64,000 nucleotides of DNA from Candidatus Thiosymbion ectosymbiont of Catanema sp. Cochon2018 (GTDB lineage: Bacteria > Pseudomonadota > Gammaproteobacteria > Chromatiales > Chromatiaceae). The DNA lies in the NCBI GenBank assembly GCA_011392765.1, contig WYCW01000005.1, positions 244,454 through 308,453 of the forward strand, given 5' to 3'. The notes below the pieces were generated by a model. The model was not told where the DNA came from. It did not search any database and saw only the letters and a program-made list of their open reading frames with translations. A program made the translations under genes and the position numbers. Shown piece by piece: positions 42,422 through 50,747 of the stretch (the stretch's first letter is position 1; the number at the start of each line of letters is the position of its first letter).

Positions 42422-43027
42422 ATGCCTGGAAACAAACCAAAGAAAGGCAAGCGCACGGTCACGATCCTGCTGATCGGCATCGTCCTCGGCATCGTCCTCT
42501 GGAGCGGCTTCAACGCCGGGATGGAGGCCACCAACACGGAGACTTTCTGCAGTACCTCCTGCCACGAGATGGAAGTGAATGTCTATGCGGAGTACATGGA
42601 CACCAATCATTACGTCAACCGTACCGGGGTGCGCACTACCTGTCCCGATTGCCATGTACCGAAGGAAGCGATCCCCAAATTCGTGCGCAAGCTCCAGGCC
42701 AGTCGGGAGCTCTATCACCACTTGCTGGGCACCATCGATACCCCCGAGAAGTTCGATGCTGAGCGAATGGAGCTGGCCGGAAACGTCTGGCGTAACATGA
42801 AAGACACTGACTCACGCGAATGCCGTAACTGTCACGAATCCTTGTCTATGGATTACGACAAACAGGAACCGCGCAGCGCCAAGCGTCACGAGCAGGCCGA
42901 AGAACAGGGCCTGACCTGCATCGACTGCCACAAGGGCATTGCCCACAAGCTACCGGCGGAATATGACCCGGAACAGGACATCCCCGGCGAAAGCATTTAC
43001 TACGACAAGGCCAATACGTCGCTCTAG
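42422..43027 (+). CDS. napC: NapC, tetrahaem quinol oxidase
   Basis: 201 residues. One N-terminal transmembrane helix (TVTILLIGIVLGIVLWSGF) anchors a periplasmic domain with four haem motifs: FCSTSCHEM (43-48), CPDCH (74-78), CRNCH and CIDCH. The first has CX3CH spacing in the DNA (TGC AGT ACC TCC TGC CAC), whereas many NapC proteins show CX2CH. It carries electrons from quinol to NapB. Last gene of the nap set; 47 bases after the parE remnant. Confidence 0.93.
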   Translation: MPGNKPKKGKRTVTILLIGIVLGIVLWSGFNAGMEATNTETFCSTSCHEMEVNVYAEYMDTNHYVNRTGVRTTCPDCHVPKEAIPKFVRKLQASRELYHHLLGTIDTPEKFDAERMELAGNVWRNMKDTDSRECRNCHESLSMDYDKQEPRSAKRHEQAEEQGLTCIDCHKGIAHKLPAEYDPEQDIPGESIYYDKANTSL

Positions 43028-43257
43028 GATCCTTGAGGGACCCGAATCTTTACCAATGAGTCGAGTTGGTACAGTGCACAAATCGGGATCGGTATCCTGA
43101 CGTATCCCCGCAAATCAACCCGCGTAGGTTGGGCAAAGCCCGCCAGGGACGGCAGGCGTGCCCAACAAGGTGTTGGGCACGGGCCATCCCTGGCCCTTTG
43201 CCCAACTACCTCGCTGCTAGGACTCCTTGGCGGACCCGCACCTTTATTACAAAGCGG
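43026..43257. repeat. Fragments of CTAG-type element ends
   Basis: CTAG then GATCCTTGAGGGACCC and GTACAGTGCACAAATCGGGA at 43024-43095 match the GATTCC end of element copies A and D. A second end fragment, AGGACTCCTTGGCGGACCCG, is at 43208-43250. Between them is a GTTGGGCAAAGCCCGCCAGG repeat. No gene. Confidence 0.6.
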
Positions 43258-45489
43258 TCAAGCGACCGGTCCATAGTCCCGTTGCAGAAGCCCATTCCCG
43301 CGCAAAGCATCGATGAACGCCGAGATGTCGGCCGAGATGCGCTCACGCGGCACGGAGTAGGTCTTTGCGATGTTCTCCACGATCTCCGCCACGGAGAACC
43401 CCGCGGCGAGAAGCCGCCAGCACTCCGCCCCGATCCCGTCGAAGTGGTAAGAGGTGCGGTCGCTGAGATTGAGCAGGGTGAGGTCTTCCCCTTCGGCACG
43501 GATCTTGACCCAGATCGGGACCTGGAACCCGTGCCGGGGCCGGTCCGTCCAGTCCGCGTCGGCGGGTCGCCACCGGGGGCAGTGGGCATCGGTTTCTGCG
43601 TCGGGCGGCGCGACCGAGCGGATGAAGTCCGGTGCTACCTGCGGCGGGTCGAACGGCTTGGAAAACCAGGAGCGGACGTCCCGGTCCAACCCGAGCCCCC
43701 GCTTAAAATACTGATTCGCGCGTCGGAGGCCCGTACCCAGCAGCTCGTGGTCGTACGGTGTGGGATCCTCGTAGGGTATGGCGTAGCGGGCAAATGTCCG
43801 CCCCTCCCCGACGGGGATGCGCAGCCGGATGCCATACTGGTCGGGGTTCAGGGCCACGGGGCTGTGGACCGTGAGACCGAAGCGGCTCCAGACGATGGAC
43901 TGGAGGTAACCCAGCGCGAAGAGTTGGCGGACGCGCTCCAGGTTTTCCAAGGTCTCCTGCTCGGTTTCGGTGGGAAAGCCATAGATCAAGGAGGCGTGCA
44001 CCGAGATGCCGGACCGGGTCAGGGATCGACACACGCGGGCGGCCTGTTCGATGGTGATCCCCTTGTCCATCAACTCGAGCAACCGGTTCGAGGTGCTCTC
44101 GAGACCGGCCGCGACGGTAATGCAACCGGCGCGTGCCATGAGGTCGGTCAGAGAAGGGTCTTCGAACGCACGCTCGAAACGGATCATGGTGAACCAATTG
44201 AAGCACAGACCGCGTTCGAGCAATTCCTGCGACAGGGCCTTGAGCAGCTTCGGCGCCGCTGCGGCGTCGACGAAGTGGAAGCTCGTGCTGCCCGTCTCCG
44301 CGGCGATTTGCTCCATGCGGTCGACGACGCGTTCCACCGGTGCCGGGTCATAGCGGCAGGTGTGGTCCAGGCTCGTCTCGCAAAAGGCGCACCGTTTCCA
44401 ATAGCAGCCGTGCGCCAGGGTGAGCTTGTTCCAATGCAGGTCCATCCGCACCGGGGTGCTGGCGTGCGGGACCGCCGTTATCGAAAAGTAGTCGTCGAGC
44501 GGCAGGGAAGCATAGGTGGGGGTGCCGATCCGGTCCTGCGGGACATCCGCCAGATCCTCCCGGACCCGATAGGTGACCCGACCCTTCTCGCGCACCCAGG
44601 TCCGGTGCAGGCCCGTTTCCGGCAGCCGGCCCTCCAGGTGCCTAATAAGGCGTTCGAGCGGCCGCTCGCCGGCGTCGAGCACGACATAATCGACGAACTC
44701 GAACACCGCCGGCTCGTCCAGGCTCCGCAAATGGTTCCCCACGAACCCGCCGCCGAGCGCGGTCTTGGTTTCGGGCAGTGTCTCGCGCACCGCCTTGCCG
44801 AGGCGCAGCGCGCCGTAGCAGGTGCCTGTAAAGGGTGCGGTCAGACACACCAGATCCGGGCGGTGCGTTTCCAGGATCGGTGTCCACAGTCCCAGCAGTT
44901 CGCGGTCGATCAGCGACGGTTCCCGGGCCAGCTTGGCGGCCAGGGGCCCGAAATCGGGGCCGATGAGCCCGCTCCCGTACTTCCAGGGCGCGAACTCCCG
45001 GTCAATGGCGACCGTGATGACGCGGATCACATCATGGACGAAGCGTACCGCCAGGTACTTGGCCCGATCCTGCAGCCCCAGCTCGCCGAAGGCCTGTTCG
45101 AGCAGGTCGACCTTCCTCATCTTCGAGGCAGTGAGATACGGGCCTTGGGGACAGAAGAAAGGCGAGTTGATGCGATGGGCCAGGATGGGGTCCTTACCCT
45201 GGAGGAAGGCCATGACCGAATCGATGGCCCGCTCGTAGTCGGCATAGGCATTGAGGAAGAAGGCAACGGTAGGGTCCGGGTCTTCCTGCGCGGCAGCGTA
45301 GACTTCGGCAGCCTGTCGGATCAGCGGCAGACAAGCCCGCGACAGCAGCCGCGTCGTCAGCATAATCGACAGATCGACCTGATGAGCGGCGATTCCGCGC
45401 GAACGGAGAAACCCGGCCAGATACGCGGTTGCGGGATACGGATTATTCGGCTCCAGCAGGGGGGGAGTCGCGAAGAGCACAGAGATCAT
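43258..45489 (-). CDS. B12-binding radical SAM protein with C-terminal PqqD-like domain
   Basis: 743 residues. The N-terminal part (MISVLFATPPLLEPNNPYPA; LGGGFVGNHLRSLDEPAVFE) fits a cobalamin-binding Rossmann domain. Near residue 360 is the cluster motif GCYWKRCAFCE (CX4CX2C spacing), followed by radical SAM barrel elements such as TVAAGLESTSNRLLELMDKG. The last about 95 residues (GEDLTLLNLSDRTSYHFDGI; IVENIAKTYSVPRERISADI) resemble PqqD/RRE peptide-binding domains. Such a domain suggests a peptide or protein substrate. No precursor peptide is recognised nearby; the nearest small gene is at 46053. Confidence 0.75.
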   Translation of the reverse strand: MISVLFATPPLLEPNNPYPATAYLAGFLRSRGIAAHQVDLSIMLTTRLLSRACLPLIRQAAEVYAAAQEDPDPTVAFFLNAYADYERAIDSVMAFLQGKDPILAHRINSPFFCPQGPYLTASKMRKVDLLEQAFGELGLQDRAKYLAVRFVHDVIRVITVAIDREFAPWKYGSGLIGPDFGPLAAKLAREPSLIDRELLGLWTPILETHRPDLVCLTAPFTGTCYGALRLGKAVRETLPETKTALGGGFVGNHLRSLDEPAVFEFVDYVVLDAGERPLERLIRHLEGRLPETGLHRTWVREKGRVTYRVREDLADVPQDRIGTPTYASLPLDDYFSITAVPHASTPVRMDLHWNKLTLAHGCYWKRCAFCETSLDHTCRYDPAPVERVVDRMEQIAAETGSTSFHFVDAAAAPKLLKALSQELLERGLCFNWFTMIRFERAFEDPSLTDLMARAGCITVAAGLESTSNRLLELMDKGITIEQAARVCRSLTRSGISVHASLIYGFPTETEQETLENLERVRQLFALGYLQSIVWSRFGLTVHSPVALNPDQYGIRLRIPVGEGRTFARYAIPYEDPTPYDHELLGTGLRRANQYFKRGLGLDRDVRSWFSKPFDPPQVAPDFIRSVAPPDAETDAHCPRWRPADADWTDRPRHGFQVPIWVKIRAEGEDLTLLNLSDRTSYHFDGIGAECWRLLAAGFSVAEIVENIAKTYSVPRERISADISAFIDALRGNGLLQRDYGPVA

Positions 45490-45586
45490 AGCGCCCCGAG
45501 TCTACTCTCCGGCCTGGGACAACGCGAGCAATTCGGATTCGGAGCCATAGTATCGCTTGAACCGCAAAGACGGCTCTGTTCCGTTT

Positions 45587-45832
45587 GGGGTGGGTGGAAA
45601 AGGAAACCACCGCGTAGCGGCTGCGTCCTTGACCGGCGGGACGGGCGCAACACAATGCGGGCGAGAGGGGATCGGGGCACCCGGCGGATGGAGCCGAATG
45701 TCTGGCCTCTGTTTCGGTTCGCCGTGATACATTGCCCCGCTGCCCAAGCGCCCCGATCCCCTCATGCAGACCCATCTTCCGCGCCCGTCCCGCCGGTCAA
45801 GGATGGTTTCCTTTTCCATCCACCCACACAAT
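45587..45832. repeat. Large inverted repeat between the radical SAM gene and the Tat-exported protein
   Basis: The arms are GGTGGGTGGAAAAGGAAACC ... CTTGACCGGCGGGACGGGCG and the complement ending GGATCGGGGC, about 75 bases each with a 70-base loop. The left arm carries a 12-base insertion (CGCGTAGCGGCT). It is much longer than a terminator and looks like a mobile palindrome. Confidence 0.75.
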
Positions 45833-46052
45833 CCGTAAGAGAGCCGCAAAGACTGGCCGGCCGGCAGGTGCCGCAGACAGGGGCAGTAGCGAACCGCATT
45901 GAGTTCGGTTGTTCCGCGTCCACGGATTACCCGGATTTTCGCAGATGAAAATCTGCGGAAATCTGCGTAATCTGCGGATTGAAAAAACATCCTTTCGCCG
46001 CCGGACGGCTGGCCTGAGAGGTAACAACCCGTAACTCAAAGTGAGGTATCCA

Positions 46053-46406
46053 ATGTCACTCGAAACACGCCGCGGCTTTTTGGTCGCTTCGGGAAAGCTG
46101 CTGGTCGGCACAGTCGCACTCGCATCGATGGGCGCGCATGCCTCGGACGAACATGAGCACCATGAGCATGAGCATGAGCACGGAGGCTCCGGCGATGGTC
46201 TCTCGATCGATGCCACAGCGAAGGACATCTGCGCGACCTGCCGGTTCTGGGGTGGGATACGCAAGCTCTCCGACGACGGGGGAAAGGTGATCGCCCAGAG
46301 CATGGGCTGGTGCAACAATCCCGATAGTCCCAATCATCGGAAGCTGACCATGGCCGACCACCAGATGAAGAAGGCCGATACCTGGACCAAGTGGGCCGTT
46401 CTTTAA
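46053..46406 (+). CDS. Small Tat-exported His-rich protein with CxxC and GWC motifs
   Basis: 117 residues. SLETRRGFLVASGKLLVGTV is a Tat signal, cut near AHA. A His/Glu-rich stretch (DEHEHHEHEHEHGG) follows and could bind metal ions. The core holds three cysteines: ICATCRFWGG and SMGWCNNPDSPN, so a [4Fe-4S] HiPIP with four Cys is not supported. It lies 560 bases upstream of, and opposite to, the radical SAM gene. Metal binding or redox use is an inference. Confidence 0.6.
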   Translation: MSLETRRGFLVASGKLLVGTVALASMGAHASDEHEHHEHEHEHGGSGDGLSIDATAKDICATCRFWGGIRKLSDDGGKVIAQSMGWCNNPDSPNHRKLTMADHQMKKADTWTKWAVL

Positions 46407-46595
46407 AAGCTGAAACCCAACACCTCGTTCAACCGGACGCTCGACCGTGTGCTTCCCTTGCTACCGCAGGGAAAGCCCACTCTCGAGCACCGGTTGACTC
46501 AGCGATCGGTGCCTGACCCTGCCGCCGGCAGGAATATATACCCGTTGCACGTGAATATTTTGGTCGATTGGGGGATAAAAATGGGCGCCATCAGC

Positions 46596-46664
46596 CCTGG
46601 GCGTGCGCTACATCCTGTCGAGCGATGAGGATGAACTCCTGGCCAAGTTGCCCGAAGAAGGCTG
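46596..46664 (+). pseudogene. Short C-terminal gene fragment
   Basis: GVRYILSSDEDELLAKLPEE G and TGA form a plausible protein end, with no upstream frame. The rest of 46407-46847 has only an inverted GGATGCGGTGAGCA repeat. Confidence 0.3.
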
Positions 46665-46847
46665 ATACGCAACCGAAGTCCAGTCGCAGGATGCGGTGAG
46701 CAGTGCGAACCGCATCGGGTTTGGCATCGATTGATGGGGTTCGTTCCCCACCGCATCCTACGCCTTCCCCTATCCGCCGCCCCGGTCCGTAATCTCACCG
46801 GGGCGGCCGGCGGCACTTCGGTTTAGAACCAAGGGGTGCCCCTCCTA

Positions 46848-47051
46848 TCAGCACTCGATCCGAGTGCAGGCCTCATTCCAGTCGCCGGCGACTACCATCC
46901 GACCCAGCCGGATCGCCGCACCCATCGCCCGGTCACTGTATTTGGTGGGCAGCTCCTCCGGCAGCTTTGAAACCAGGCTCCGATGGACACCCATCGCCTC
47001 CGCGAACGCCTTCTTGCTCCCGAAAATCCGAATTGCCTCGCTCTTGGTCAT
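46848..47051 (-). CDS. Cro/YdaS-like helix-turn-helix protein
   Basis: 67 residues. MTKSEAIRIFGSKKAFAEAM and GVHRSLVSKLPEELPTKYSD match the Cro/YdaS type DNA-binding fold, as in phage-derived regulators. GGGAGGGGCAAC precedes the ATG. No phage genes flank it, and its target is unknown. Confidence 0.65.
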   Translation of the reverse strand: MTKSEAIRIFGSKKAFAEAMGVHRSLVSKLPEELPTKYSDRAMGAAIRLGRMVVAGDWNEACTRIEC

Positions 47052-47244
47052 ACCGGTTGCCCCTCCCGCAGTGTGAGCCTGCTTTGCTGCCGGCTAGGTC
47101 CTGTTCCGCTGCACCCTCGGTAAGACAGTAGGTCTTTGTTCCTCATCGAGAACATCGAGCGCGGCCAGGATTTGATCCGATAGACATTTTTTCTGATTCC
47201 GAGGCATAAACGGCGACATCGATCTCATGATAGCCTCTGTTATT

Positions 47245-47565
47245 CCTCTTCTGTGTAATAAAATTCACAGAGTGTTGATTATTTTCTCTTTCCTCGTGTA
47301 ATTAATTAAGACATACAAAATTCCGGAAATCAACCAGGAAGATAATCAACAGAATGTTGATTACTTTCTCCGCTACTCATATAATCGAATTTCGTGAATA
47401 TGCTTTTCTCCTGTGAGCTATCCAAGTCCAAGGAAAAACAACAACATCGTTCCCATTTTTAGCCACCATCATTCTCTTTCTGTGTAGTAAAATCCACGGA
47501 GTGTTGATTATTTTCTCCATCCTTCACATGGTTAGTGTAGGACATACGAAGTTCCGGAAATCGGT
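47245..47565. repeat. AT-rich direct repeats upstream of the gene at 47691
   Basis: Two copies of about 90 bases, 47245-47335 and 47468-47565, share TTCTGTGTAATAAAATTCAC, then GTGTTGATTATTTTCTC and ACATACAAAATTCCGGAAAT. A partial copy lies near 47345-47370 (AACAGAATGTTGATTACTTTC). They sit in an AT-rich 640-base gap and could be operators for the adjacent small gene. Confidence 0.75.
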
Positions 47566-47690
47566 GGTGCTTAATGGGTAGTGATGAACTTCCTGCCGAA
47601 CCTTTTTTGATGGAAAGTTAAACGGTCACTACATATTGAGCATCACCCGGAAATCAACCGAAGAAGAGTAAGTAAAACAAAGGAGAAACC

Positions 47691-48044
47691 GTGAACAATC
47701 AGGTAGCAGCTGATAAAGAGCTATCCCAGCTATTGAATCACGCCAGAGCGTTGGGATGGGTAGTCGGTCTCGATGAGCTGGCCCCCGTGCTGAGAGAGAG
47801 ACTCGACAAGCTACGCAGGGGTAAGGATATCGGGGTACGCGACGACGAAGGGGAACCAGTGCTGTCGTTGCGGAAATTCGCGAAGGTTATGGGCAATCAG
47901 AAGGCTTACTCGTACTTGTCCAAATTCGCTCGCGAAAATGCGATGCCCTGCATCACAGTGATGAACCAAATCGCAAATACAATGGGAGTTCAATATATCA
48001 TTACAAATTTTGATACTCCCCCACAGCAGGGCGAGCGCGTATAA
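47691..48044 (+). CDS. Hypothetical DNA-binding-like protein
   Basis: 117 residues from GTG with AAAGGAG six bases upstream. It is helical and charged (ELSQLLNHARALGWVVGLDE; LRERLDKLRRGKDIGVRDDE). VLSLRKFAKVMGNQKAYSYL resembles a helix-turn-helix. It lies 95 bases upstream of vgrG but with a repeat between, so cotranscription is uncertain. The AT-rich direct repeats just upstream suggest control of or by this gene. Confidence 0.55.
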   Translation: MNNQVAADKELSQLLNHARALGWVVGLDELAPVLRERLDKLRRGKDIGVRDDEGEPVLSLRKFAKVMGNQKAYSYLSKFARENAMPCITVMNQIANTMGVQYIITNFDTPPQQGERV

Positions 48045-48139
48045 ATCCTTCCGAAAACATGATCTTGTAGGTTGGGCAAAGGCGCGCCAGGGACGGTGCG
48101 CCGTGCCCAACGAAATGCTGAATCCGTAAAGATCAAACC

Positions 48140-50689
48140 ATGTCTCTCAGCCAACGAGCCCGGAGCCTCGCGGTCACCACCCCCCTCGGCGAAGACGTCC
48201 TGCTCCTGCGCGCCATGAAGGGACGCGAGCGCCTGAGCACCCTGTTCAAATACCACCTGGACCTCATCAGCGAGTCCTACCGCCCGATCCGGCACGAGGA
48301 GCTGCTCGGCCAACCGGTCACCGTGCGCCTGGATCTGCCCGACGACCGGACCCGCTACTTCAACGGCATCGTCAGCCGCTTCTCCTACATCGGTTCCGAG
48401 AGGAGGCTGACCCACTACCGGGCCACCCTGGTCCCCTGGCTCTGGCTCCTCACCCGCACTACCGACTGCCGCATCTTCCAGGAACAAACCGTCCCGGACA
48501 TCGTCAAGGCGATCTGCCGTGAGCGCGGCTACTCGGACTTCGAGGAATTCCTGGTCGAACCGCACCACAGCCGGAGCTACTGTGTGCAGTATCGGGAGAC
48601 CGATTTCGACTTCATCAGCCGACTGCTGGAACAGGAAGGTATCTACTACTTCTTCCGGCACGAAAAAGACCGCCACACCCTGGTCCTGACCGACGACTAC
48701 GGCGCCCACCGCCCGGTCGCCGGCTATGAAGAGATTCCCTACTACCCCCCCAGTGAGACCGCGCTGCGGGAGCGGGACCACATTGACGACTGGTCCGTTA
48801 CCGGAGCGGTCCAATCCGGGGCCTTCACCCACACCGACTTTAACTTTAAGGCACCGCGTAGCAACCTGCGGACCGGGCGGGACCACCCGCATGAGCAGGC
48901 CCGCTGGGACCTGGAGGTCTACGACTATCCGGGCGGGTACACCCGGGACGACCAGGGCGACGACTGGGCGCGGGCGCGCATCGAGGAGCTACACGCGGGC
49001 TACGAGACCGCCCGCGGCAAGGGCAACGCCCGTGGTCTCACCACCGGGGCCCACTTCAAGCTGAGCAATTATCCCTACTTCAATCCCGATCCCGCCCGCT
49101 GTCTGCGCGAGGACCCGAACCGGGAATACCTGGTCGTCTCGGCCAAGTACCGGCTGCAGTCCGATGCCTTCGGCACCGCCAGTGCGGTGGGCGCGACGGG
49201 TGCGACGGACACTGGCCCGGTCTTCCGGTGCAAGTTCACCGCCCTGGACGCCCAAACACCCTTTCGTCCCCCGCGGGTCACCAAGAAACCCCATATCAAG
49301 GGCCCCCAGACCGCTATCGTCGTCGGCTATGGGGATCAGGAGATCTGGACCGACCAATACGGCCGGGTCAAGGTCCAATTCCACTGGGACCGCTACGGCC
49401 AATCCGACGAAAAGAGCTCCTGCTGGATACGGGTCGCTCACCCCTGGGCCGGTAAGGGTTGGGGCGCCATTGCCATTCCCCGCGTCGGCCAGGAAGTCAT
49501 CGTCGAGTTCCTGGAAGGCGACCCGGACCGGCCCATCATCACCGGCCAGGTCTACAACGCCGTCAACCAGCCGCCCTACCAACTGCCGGACAATGCCACC
49601 CTCACCGGGCTCAAGAGTCAGTCGAGCAAAGACGGCTGGGGCAAATACAACGAATACGTCATGGACGACGCCAAGGGCCGGGAGCTCATCCGTGAGCATG
49701 GTCAACACGATAAGGAAAGCACCATCGAACACGACCTGCGTGAGCAGGTGCGGCACGATCGCAAGCGGGACGTCACCCACAACGAGACCATCCAGGTCGG
49801 GAACGATCATGCCAAGGCCATCGGCGGCAACGAGACCAGCGCCATCGGCGGCGACCGGGAGGAGAAGGTCGGCGGTACGGTTGCCTTGACGGCCCAAAAC
49901 CTCATCATCGAGGCCGGCGGGAGCATCACCCTCAAGGTCGGAGGCGGTTATCTGGTGGTGGATCAGAGCGGCGTGACCCTCTCCAACTCGCCCCCCAATG
50001 CCCCCCTCGTCAACCGCGGCGGCTTGCCGCTGACCTGGTTGGGGAAGCTGTTGGAGGGGCCGGACCTCGCCCGGCTGGGCGCGGACGCTCCCGGCCCGGT
50101 GGACTGCTGTAGCGATGTCCCGAAGCCGATCGCCCCCACCGCCTGCGACAAGCCGATGACTACCGATGATGCAGGCTGCGACTATTACAAAAAGCGCCAT
50201 AAGGACTTCCTCGACCGGCATAAATGTTGCGAACCGCCTGTCGAAGAAGAACCGCCGAAATACTATGAGAAGTTCGGCTTCAAATACTGTGACGAGTTTA
50301 CGACGGAAACCTACCAGCGGCTGTCCCCCCAGGGACAGGCCTGGTTACAAGCGGTACGCTGCCGGCTCCAGCAGGACATAGAGAAAAAACTTAGAAAGGA
50401 CCCAGGGGTGGAGCTGAAAGCTGAGGAGTTCGAGGACTTCGTGTTCGATTCTCATAACAAAGCCTATCGCAAAGCCGGTCTGTTGGATCTGCCGTGTGCG
50501 GATATTGGCCAAATCCAGGCGACATACGGGCTTGACGCCTGGAAGAAAATACTTGGTCGGTGGGACTCTATCGCCATTGGTCTCGATACAGTCGGCGAGT
50601 GTATAAAGCAGGCGGACGAGGAGCAGCGGGATGCGAAACGGATGATGCGGGGCGCATTCCCAAAACTGATCGATGACTTGCTCGAATGA
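48140..50689 (+). CDS. vgrG: VgrG tip protein with C-terminal extension
   Basis: 849 residues. Residues 1-400 match the VgrG gp27-like part (LGEDVLLLRAMKGRERLSTL; CVQYRETDFDFISRLLEQEG IY). The OB-fold region (DQYGRVKVQFHWDR, about 405) and the needle repeats (IGGNETSAIGGDREEKVGG) follow. From about residue 640 an extra 210 residues appear: a Cys-rich linker (VDCCSDVPKPIAP, KCCEPPVEEEPP) and a helical domain ending FVFDSHNKAYRKAGLLDLPC ... IDDLLE. This would make it a specialised VgrG carrying its own effector domain (inference). No other T6SS gene is in the window. Confidence 0.9.
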   Translation: MSLSQRARSLAVTTPLGEDVLLLRAMKGRERLSTLFKYHLDLISESYRPIRHEELLGQPVTVRLDLPDDRTRYFNGIVSRFSYIGSERRLTHYRATLVPWLWLLTRTTDCRIFQEQTVPDIVKAICRERGYSDFEEFLVEPHHSRSYCVQYRETDFDFISRLLEQEGIYYFFRHEKDRHTLVLTDDYGAHRPVAGYEEIPYYPPSETALRERDHIDDWSVTGAVQSGAFTHTDFNFKAPRSNLRTGRDHPHEQARWDLEVYDYPGGYTRDDQGDDWARARIEELHAGYETARGKGNARGLTTGAHFKLSNYPYFNPDPARCLREDPNREYLVVSAKYRLQSDAFGTASAVGATGATDTGPVFRCKFTALDAQTPFRPPRVTKKPHIKGPQTAIVVGYGDQEIWTDQYGRVKVQFHWDRYGQSDEKSSCWIRVAHPWAGKGWGAIAIPRVGQEVIVEFLEGDPDRPIITGQVYNAVNQPPYQLPDNATLTGLKSQSSKDGWGKYNEYVMDDAKGRELIREHGQHDKESTIEHDLREQVRHDRKRDVTHNETIQVGNDHAKAIGGNETSAIGGDREEKVGGTVALTAQNLIIEAGGSITLKVGGGYLVVDQSGVTLSNSPPNAPLVNRGGLPLTWLGKLLEGPDLARLGADAPGPVDCCSDVPKPIAPTACDKPMTTDDAGCDYYKKRHKDFLDRHKCCEPPVEEEPPKYYEKFGFKYCDEFTTETYQRLSPQGQAWLQAVRCRLQQDIEKKLRKDPGVELKAEEFEDFVFDSHNKAYRKAGLLDLPCADIGQIQATYGLDAWKKILGRWDSIAIGLDTVGECIKQADEEQRDAKRMMRGAFPKLIDDLLE

Positions 50690-50747
50690 GCCTTGCCAAC
50701 ACTGAGACCCGGATAGCTCCGATTGGCTCTTACGCAGGGGTTTCACC

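Noticed and set aside
43066..45948. 960-residue plus-strand frame across the radical SAM gene
   Set aside because: Long only because the GC-rich radical SAM gene lacks antisense stops; the minus-strand gene has real motifs.
46053..46406. High-potential iron-sulfur protein
   Set aside because: Only three cysteines are present in the mature part (CxxC and GWC); HiPIPs need four.
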